DNA of 11,324 nucleotides, taken from the NCBI GenBank assembly GCA_964600075.1, contig CAZRIE010000129.1, positions 1 through 11,324 of the forward strand. The letters run 5' to 3'. The position numbers and the translations under genes were made by a program. Below are positions 6,618 through 11,324 of this stretch, piece by piece; position 1 is the stretch's first letter, and the number at the start of each line of letters is the position of its first letter. This DNA is from CAZRIE01 sp964600075 (GTDB lineage: Bacteria; Bacteroidota; Bacteroidia; Flavobacteriales; Flavobacteriaceae). The notes beneath the pieces are model-generated. The model searched no databases and had not been told where the DNA came from. It was given only the letters and a program-made list of their open reading frames with translations.

Positions 6618-6854
6618 ATGGAAATATCTCCCGATAAACAAAAGCTCATTGAACTCGCCCATTACCGAATGCCCTTCGGAAAATTCAAGGGCCGTTATTT
6701 GGTAGACCTTCCGGAGACCTATCTCATTTGGTTCAGACAAAAAGGCTTTCCAGAAGGAAAGTTGGGAAATCTATTGGAAGCCAGCCTAGAAATAAAAATA
6801 AACGGACTGGAGCCCCTTATCCGAAAGATTCAAAAAGATTTTCCTTTGCATTGA
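6618..6854 (+). CDS. DUF3820 family small protein
   Basis: A 78-residue cytosolic protein with no signal peptide or membrane segment. The family signature spans about residues 18-52: MPFGKFKGRYLVDLP, then ETYLIWFRQKGFPEGKLGNLL. The full length fits the family. The molecular function is not firmly established; one annotation calls it a putative quorum-sensing-regulated virulence factor, but nothing in this sequence supports that role. The ATG at 6618 follows an A-rich stretch. Its stop codon ends one base before the putative -33 element of pyrG, so the two genes are tightly packed but pyrG probably has its own promoter. Confidence 0.85.
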   Translation: MEISPDKQKLIELAHYRMPFGKFKGRYLVDLPETYLIWFRQKGFPEGKLGNLLEASLEIKINGLEPLIRKIQKDFPLH

Positions 6855-6885
6855 TTGTGATATCTTTTGGCAATTTGTATCTTTG
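6855..6885 (+). promoter_or_regulatory. Putative pyrG promoter (Bacteroidota type)
   Basis: TATCTTTG at 6878-6885 matches TAnnTTTG exactly, with a TTG at 6855-6857 as -33 element and a 20-bp spacer. The predicted start near 6889 gives a leader of about 21 nt before the ATG at 6910. It is the best-formed promoter in the window. Confidence 0.6.
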
Positions 6886-6909
6886 TGCCCCGTAACAAAG
6901 AACACCAAT

Positions 6910-8547
6910 ATGTCGCAGACAAAGTATATTTTCGTTACGGGAGGTGTCACTTCTTCTCTAGGAAAAGGCATCATAGCCGCATCGCTCGCAAAATTGCTAC
7001 AGGCACGTGGCTACAAGACCACCATACAGAAATTAGATCCCTATATCAATGTTGATCCAGGTACCCTGAACCCCTATGAACATGGGGAATGTTATGTGAC
7101 CGATGATGGTGCCGAGACCGATCTTGATTTAGGTCATTATGAACGTTTTCTAAATGTTCGAACATCACAGGCCAACAATGTAACCACTGGAAGAATCTAC
7201 CAAAGTGTGATTGAAAAAGAACGCCGTGGCGAATTTTTGGGCAAGACCGTTCAGGTCGTACCGCATATTACCAACGAGATAAAAGAGCGGGTACAACTTT
7301 TGGGCAATAGTGGCGATTATGATATTATTATTACTGAAATAGGGGGTACGGTCGGTGACATTGAGTCGTTACCCTACATAGAAGCGGTACGCCAATTACT
7401 TTGGGAATTGGGGGAAAGTAATGGTATTGCCATTCACCTAACATTGGTGCCTTATTTGAAGGCTGCTGGTGAACTTAAGACTAAACCTACACAGCACTCT
7501 GTAAAAACACTTATGGAAAGCGGTATCAAAGCAGATATTTTAGTGTGCCGCACCGAACACCATATTTCAGATGAGATAAAGGATAAATTGGCCCTATTTT
7601 GTAATGTAAAGCGAGAAGCGGTCATTCAGTCAATCGACGCATCGACTATTTACGATGTTCCTATTTTGATGCAGGAAGAAGGACTAGACACCGTCGTACT
7701 ACAAAAATTGAAACTTCCAAATATCACGGAACCAGATCTCACCCAATGGAAGGAGTTTTTAGATCGACATAAAAACCCAAAGAACGAAGTCAATATCGGA
7801 CTGATCGGAAAATATGTCGAATTGCAAGATTCCTATAAATCCATTCTCGAATCCTTTATTCATGCAGGGGCGGTGAATGAAGTGCGTGTCAACATAAAAT
7901 CTATCCATTCGGAATACCTTTCTGAAAAAGGAATCGAACAAAAAATGCAAGGGCTCGATGGTATTCTCGTAGCACCGGGTTTTGGTGAACGGGGCATCGA
8001 AGGAAAAATCAAAGCAGTGCGGCATGCACGAGAAAACGGTATTCCATTTTTGGGTATTTGTTTGGGAATGCAAATGGCGGTCATTGAATATGCAAGAAAT
8101 ATTCTAGGGCTAAAAGATGCCAATTCGACAGAAATGGACGAGAATACACCGAATCCGGTCATCGATTTGATGGAGGAGCAAAAGAATATTACTAAGAAAG
8201 GCGGTACCATGCGTTTAGGTGCTTGGGATTGTGAACTTGTTCATGGTAGTTTGGCCCATGAAGTATACAAAGGCGCTGATGCTATTTCAGAAAGGCATCG
8301 CCACCGCTACGAATTCAATAACAACTACAAGGAATTACTAGAGAATGGAGGGTTGAAGACTTCGGGTGTCAACAAAAAAACGGGACTTGTGGAAATCATT
8401 GAATTGCCTAACCACCCCTGGTTTATTGGTGTGCAATATCACCCTGAGTATAAAAGTACCGTTGCCAATCCGCACCCTCTTTTTGTTGGTTTTGTAGAAG
8501 CCGCCTTAGCACACAAAAAACAACAAACTAATGCCAGTATGGCATAA
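6910..8547 (+). CDS. pyrG: CTP synthase (glutamine-hydrolysing)
   Basis: Cytosolic enzyme that aminates UTP to CTP using ATP and glutamine, the last step of pyrimidine nucleotide synthesis. The product is 545 residues, the normal length. The N-terminal synthase domain (about 1-270) starts KYIFVTGGVTSSLGKGIIAA with the ATP-binding loop and has QKLDPYINVDPGTLNPYEHG and GGTVGDIES. The class I amidotransferase domain (about 295-530) has nucleophile C384 in GICLGMQ and H511/E513 in YHPEY. The oxyanion loop reads VAPGFGERG, where the E. coli enzyme has a PGGFG form; from memory this variant is common in Bacteroidota. The start is the ATG at 6910: an in-frame TTG at 6883 lies within the promoter box, and the ATG gives the standard N-terminus. 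There is no Shine-Dalgarno sequence. All expected catalytic residues are present. yidC lies 183 nt downstream; I recall this pairing from flavobacteria. Confidence 0.98.
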   Translation: MSQTKYIFVTGGVTSSLGKGIIAASLAKLLQARGYKTTIQKLDPYINVDPGTLNPYEHGECYVTDDGAETDLDLGHYERFLNVRTSQANNVTTGRIYQSVIEKERRGEFLGKTVQVVPHITNEIKERVQLLGNSGDYDIIITEIGGTVGDIESLPYIEAVRQLLWELGESNGIAIHLTLVPYLKAAGELKTKPTQHSVKTLMESGIKADILVCRTEHHISDEIKDKLALFCNVKREAVIQSIDASTIYDVPILMQEEGLDTVVLQKLKLPNITEPDLTQWKEFLDRHKNPKNEVNIGLIGKYVELQDSYKSILESFIHAGAVNEVRVNIKSIHSEYLSEKGIEQKMQGLDGILVAPGFGERGIEGKIKAVRHARENGIPFLGICLGMQMAVIEYARNILGLKDANSTEMDENTPNPVIDLMEEQKNITKKGGTMRLGAWDCELVHGSLAHEVYKGADAISERHRHRYEFNNNYKELLENGGLKTSGVNKKTGLVEIIELPNHPWFIGVQYHPEYKSTVANPHPLFVGFVEAALAHKKQQTNASMA

Positions 8548-8551
8548 AACA

Positions 8552-8571
8552 TATATTTGGGCATATATTTG
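8552..8571 (+). promoter_or_regulatory. Tandem -7 boxes upstream of yidC
   Basis: TATATTTG occurs twice, at 8552-8559 and 8564-8571, as part of a 12-bp direct repeat (8550-8561 and 8562-8573). Both copies match TAnnTTTG exactly. No clear -33 TTG lies at the expected distance from either. If used, they give a yidC leader of about 155-170 nt. Confidence 0.4.
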
Positions 8572-8601
8572 CAAACCAAAATTAAATCGACTTACCTGAA
8601 T

Positions 8602-8717
8602 GGCATTACCGAAATTAATGCCTAGCGAAGCCGAAGTACAGGAGGCCTCATTATTGGTCTTGTTAGGTTAAATAAGAAACCTATACCTACAAGGTCTTCG
8701 TGACTTCGTGGGTTTTT
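8602..8717 (+). promoter_or_regulatory. Structured yidC leader, possible weak terminator or attenuator
   Basis: A perfect 7-bp hairpin, GGCATTA (8602-8608) with TAATGCC (8616-8622), is followed by the palindrome GAGGCCTC (8642-8649). Further on, AAACCTA (8677-8683) can pair with TGGGTTT (8709-8715, one G-U pair), running into TTTTT at 8713-8717. Within that lies the tandem repeat CTTCGTG (8696-8702 and 8704-8710). The last structure could weakly terminate pyrG transcripts or attenuate yidC, but its stem is short and the evidence slight. Confidence 0.3.
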
Positions 8718-8730
8718 AGCAGAAAAATAA

Positions 8731-10584
8731 ATGGAAGAAAAGAAATTGGACATAAATTCTATTATCGGCTTCGTGCTGATTTTTGGGATACTCATTTTTA
8801 TGTTTTACCAAAACCGGCCAACACCTGAAGAGTTGGAGGCCGAAAAGGCCAAGCAAGAGCAGGTGGCCGAAGAAGCTGAGGAGACGGTTCCCAAAGAAGC
8901 TAAGGTGAGCCAAGCTGCACAACTCAATCTACAAGATTCTACAGAGATAGCCAATTATAAGGGAAAGATAGGTGCCTTCGGATTTACGGAACCGTCCGAT
9001 AAAACGACCAAACTCGAAAACGATTTGGTCTCATTAGAAATAAGCAACAAAGGTGGTCAGATCATAGAGGCCCGAATGAAGCAATATCATACCTATGATT
9101 CCATTCCCGTCTATTTGGTAAAGGATGGCAATGCATCTTTCGGATTAAGCTTTTCTACTTCCGATAATCGTGTATTGAATACAAAAGACCTTTACTTCGA
9201 ACCTTCTTTGAGTCAAAGTAATGGTAATCAAGTGCTTTCCATGAAGGCCAAAGCTGGTCCAAATAAGTTTTTAGAGTACCGTTATGAGATGAAAAAGGAC
9301 GACTATCTGGTCGATTTCACAATCCGGTCGCAAGGTTTGAACGAGGTTGTCAATAGCAATCAGCCTATAGCATTACAGTGGAAACTTAAAGGAATTCGTC
9401 ACAATAAAAGTGTGCAATATGAAAATCGTTATACAGAGCTAATGTATAACTATGAGGATGGAAAAATAGATTATCTGTCAGCCACAAGTGACGACGAAGA
9501 GACAGAGATAGATGTAAAGTGGCTTTCCTTTAAACAACACTTTTTCACTTCCATACTAGCCACCAAGAAAAACTTCAAGACCGTAGACCTTATTTCTAAA
9601 AATTTGGTTGAAGAAGAAAGTAAGACAGAAGTGTTTACAAAAGATTTTGGTGCTTCTGTTCCAATAGCTATGGAGGGTGGAGAATTTTCGGAAAATCTAA
9701 ATTGGTACTATGGGCCTGCAGACGTAGAAGTGTTAAGCAAGTACGAAGAGTACGGTCTTGACGATACTATTTACTTTGGATGGGGTATTTTCGGTTGGAT
9801 CAACCGATATGTTTTTACACCGTTTTATTCATTTTTAAGCGGTTTTTTACCCTTTGGAATCGCTATTGTGGTCATGACCATCATAGTACGATTGTTGATG
9901 TCACCAGTTACCTATAAATCGTACCTCTCACAGGCAAAGATGAAAGTCTTAAAGCCGGAGATTACGGAGCTAGGCGAAAAGTTTAAGGACAATGCCATGA
10001 AAAAGCAGCAGGAGACCATGAAGCTTTACGGTAAGGCAGGAGTTAGCCCGATGAGCGGTTGCGTACCTGCAGTGCTGCAGATGCCCATTTTTTATGCCCT
10101 GTTTATGTTTTTCCCTACGTCATTCGCCTTACGACAGAAACCGTTTTTGTGGGCTGATGATTTGTCTTCTTATGACAGTATAGCCCAATTGCCTTTTGAG
10201 ATTCCTTTTTATGGGGATCATGTAAGTCTCTTTCCGATATTGGCTTCCATTGCTATTTTCTTTTATATGATGATGACCACAGGCCAAAACATGCCGCAGC
10301 AACCGGGTATGCCGAATATGAAATTTATTATGTACTTGATGCCTTTGATGATGTTGTTCTTTTTCAACAACTACGCCAGTGGCCTTAGTTTGTACTATTT
10401 CGTATCGAACTTGATTACGATCGGTATTATGCTGGTCATCAAAAACTTTATTTTGGATAACGATAAGATACACGCTCAAATACAGGAGAATAAGAAGAAG
10501 CCCAAAAAAGAGAATAAATTTCAGCGTAAAATGCGCGAAATGATGGATCAGGCCGATCAGCAGAAAAAGCTGGGCAAAAAATAA
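8731..10584 (+). CDS. yidC: Membrane protein insertase YidC
   Basis: Inner-membrane insertase of the YidC/Oxa1/Alb3 family, which inserts and folds membrane proteins alone or with the Sec translocon. At 617 residues it is longer than the E. coli protein (548), as usual for Bacteroidota. TM1 is at about 9-26 (IIGFVLIFGILIFMFYQN). An acidic linker (30-60) leads into the periplasmic beta-sandwich domain (about 75-350). The insertase core has hydrophobic segments at about 371-391, 444-465, 499-518, 532-548 and 550-572. The conserved groove arginine is R387 in IIVRLLMSP, followed by the cytoplasmic helical hairpin (about 398-437). The C-terminal tail (573-617) is lysine-rich, which in other long-tailed YidC proteins helps ribosome binding. 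The ATG at 8731 follows AGAAAAATAA without a Shine-Dalgarno sequence. A strong terminator follows 46 nt after the stop. Confidence 0.98.
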   Translation: MEEKKLDINSIIGFVLIFGILIFMFYQNRPTPEELEAEKAKQEQVAEEAEETVPKEAKVSQAAQLNLQDSTEIANYKGKIGAFGFTEPSDKTTKLENDLVSLEISNKGGQIIEARMKQYHTYDSIPVYLVKDGNASFGLSFSTSDNRVLNTKDLYFEPSLSQSNGNQVLSMKAKAGPNKFLEYRYEMKKDDYLVDFTIRSQGLNEVVNSNQPIALQWKLKGIRHNKSVQYENRYTELMYNYEDGKIDYLSATSDDEETEIDVKWLSFKQHFFTSILATKKNFKTVDLISKNLVEEESKTEVFTKDFGASVPIAMEGGEFSENLNWYYGPADVEVLSKYEEYGLDDTIYFGWGIFGWINRYVFTPFYSFLSGFLPFGIAIVVMTIIVRLLMSPVTYKSYLSQAKMKVLKPEITELGEKFKDNAMKKQQETMKLYGKAGVSPMSGCVPAVLQMPIFYALFMFFPTSFALRQKPFLWADDLSSYDSIAQLPFEIPFYGDHVSLFPILASIAIFFYMMMTTGQNMPQQPGMPNMKFIMYLMPLMMLFFFNNYASGLSLYYFVSNLITIGIMLVIKNFILDNDKIHAQIQENKKKPKKENKFQRKMREMMDQADQQKKLGKK

Positions 10585-10630
10585 TCGTACTTCAAGTAAG
10601 TGATTGAATTTTGGCTTCCCTTCAAAAACA

Positions 10631-10660
10631 AAAAACCCTGACATTTCCGTCAGGGTTTTT
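10631..10660. terminator. Bidirectional Rho-independent terminator after yidC
   Basis: A 12-bp perfect stem, AAAAACCCTGAC (10631-10642) with GTCAGGGTTTTT (10649-10660), has a 6-nt loop. The right arm ends in TTTTT for plus-strand transcripts. Read from the other strand, the stem runs into TTTTTGTTTTTG, so it would also stop minus-strand transcription from the fasciclin pseudogene side. Confidence 0.9.
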
Positions 10661-10812
10661 AGCATCAGTAAGGTTGGTTTGGTAAGATTTGGGACTGTAA
10701 AGATGTGTCACAAATCCTATTAAAAAAAAATAGAGTTGTCAAGTGTCTGTTTTTGTATGCTAACCTCTGTTATCATGATGTTTGTTATTTTCAGATTCTA
10801 CTATAACAACAG

Positions 10813-11296
10813 CTAACCATAAAAAAACTTCCAAGGGAATAGCGATATCACGTCCAATGGGGTATCTAAATCCACAAAATTTTCATCGGTCGATATAATA
10901 GTACTTAGTGTAGGAGGACTGATAACTTGATTTAGAATAGGCATCAAGGCTTTCGCGGCAAGTATGTCGACCGTTGTAGCGGTAGCCGAAACATTGAGAA
11001 CAATACCACAGGTAGTACTTCAACAAAAGTTGAAAACCCCGCCTTGCCCAAGAAGCTGATAAATGCCGTACTGGGTGAGGCCAAGACCGTGTAAATGGTC
11101 GAGCCTTCTAATGTTATTGTAGGGTGGTAACGAGAATTGATAAGTCAGCAGTATTTGAGGCTACTTCAAAAATTTTGTTTTCAGCTACTTGAAGCCTGTC
11201 CGTATCATATACTTTACAAGATATCGCGAAAACAGTAGTTCAAACTAAAATGACAACAGCTTTAAAATGGGTCTTTTTCGTAGAAATATATATTTG
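10813..11296 (-). pseudogene. Fasciclin (FAS1) domain lipoprotein pseudogene
   Basis: Three minus-strand pieces in three different frames read, in the right order, as parts of a FAS1 protein. Piece 1 (about 11296 to 11114) has a lipoprotein-type signal peptide broken by a TGA at 11240-11242 (KKTHFKAVVILV, stop, TTVFAISCK), then IFEVASNTADLSILVTTLQ and a TAA at 11114-11116. Piece 2 (about 11111 to 11010) reads EGSTIYTVLASPSTAFISFL, matching the FAS1 'FTVFAPTNAAF' motif, then GKAGFSTFVEVLP. Piece 3 (about 11007 to 10813) has LNVSATATTVDILA and PILNQVISPPT, matching the end of a FAS1 domain, and the start of what may be a second domain before a TAG at 10813-10815. The middle of the domain, including the conserved YH region, seems deleted, and no ATG remains at the expected start. 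Intact relatives are secreted adhesion-type lipoproteins. The 152 bp between here and the yidC terminator hold nothing I can identify. Confidence 0.75.
11289..11296 (+). promoter_or_regulatory. Isolated -7 box match near the right edge
   Basis: TATATTTG matches TAnnTTTG exactly on the plus strand, 28 nt before the window ends. It may serve a gene beyond the window, or be a chance match in AT-rich sequence overlapping the 5' end of the pseudogene. Confidence 0.2.
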
Positions 11297-11324
11297 GCGA
11301 CCTTATCGATTTATAATGCTTTAT

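Noticed and set aside
6883..6912. TTG at 6883 as the pyrG start
   Set aside because: It lies within the TATCTTTG box and adds nine residues that do not belong to the CTP synthase N-terminus.
10129..10665. A 178-codon minus-strand open frame overlapping the 3' part of yidC
   Set aside because: It lies antisense to the conserved YidC core, starts inside the terminator hairpin, and its histidine- and leucine-rich translation is what antisense of membrane-protein codons gives.
10690..10730. Sigma-70-like TTGACA with a downstream AT-rich box on the minus strand
   Set aside because: Bacteroidota housekeeping promoters use TTG/TAnnTTTG instead, and the only minus-strand gene remnant nearby lies upstream of it.
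1..11324. A defence system, mobile element or CRISPR array
   Set aside because: No transposase, integrase, regular spacer array or defence-type gene is readable; the intact genes are ordinary chromosomal ones.

Overview
The window looks like chromosomal DNA from a marine-type member of the Flavobacteriaceae (Bacteroidota). Four things point there: the -7 promoter boxes have the Bacteroidota form TAnnTTTG, the start codons mostly lack a Shine-Dalgarno sequence and follow A-rich leaders, a lipoprotein remnant resembles flavobacterial fasciclin proteins, and the gene set is typical of the group. I have not searched any database, and all family assignments come from reading the translations.

Layout. 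Bases 1-859 hold no intact gene. They contain a strong terminator for a gene to the left of the window, a decayed minus-strand gene (91-363), an AT-rich stretch with a 68-bp imperfect palindrome, and a short minus-strand open stretch of uncertain meaning. Bases 860-5677 carry four plus-strand genes: guaA (GMP synthase), a secreted five-LysM protein with a periplasmic-binding-protein-like domain, an OsmC-family protein, and a secreted DUF922 protein with an HExxH motif that overlaps the OsmC gene. A Tat-exported sugar isomerase-like TIM-barrel gene lies alone on the minus strand (5699-6568). It converges on the DUF922 gene and diverges from a small DUF3820 gene. pyrG (CTP synthase) and yidC (membrane protein insertase) follow on the plus strand, ending in a bidirectional terminator at 10631-10660. 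Bases 10661-11324 contain no intact gene, but the minus strand holds a clear fasciclin (FAS1) lipoprotein pseudogene broken by stops and frameshifts.

Function. The core is housekeeping. GuaA and PyrG are both class I glutamine amidotransferases that make GMP and CTP, and GTP is a known allosteric activator of CTP synthase. The LysM protein, the DUF922 protein, the Tat-exported isomerase-like protein and YidC all act in or beyond the inner membrane, but nothing in the sequence ties them into one pathway. I found no mobile element, CRISPR array, RNA gene or defence system. The most notable content is the decayed genes at both edges, a probable leaderless guaA transcript, and the architecture of the LysM protein. 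I do not see a new biological system here.
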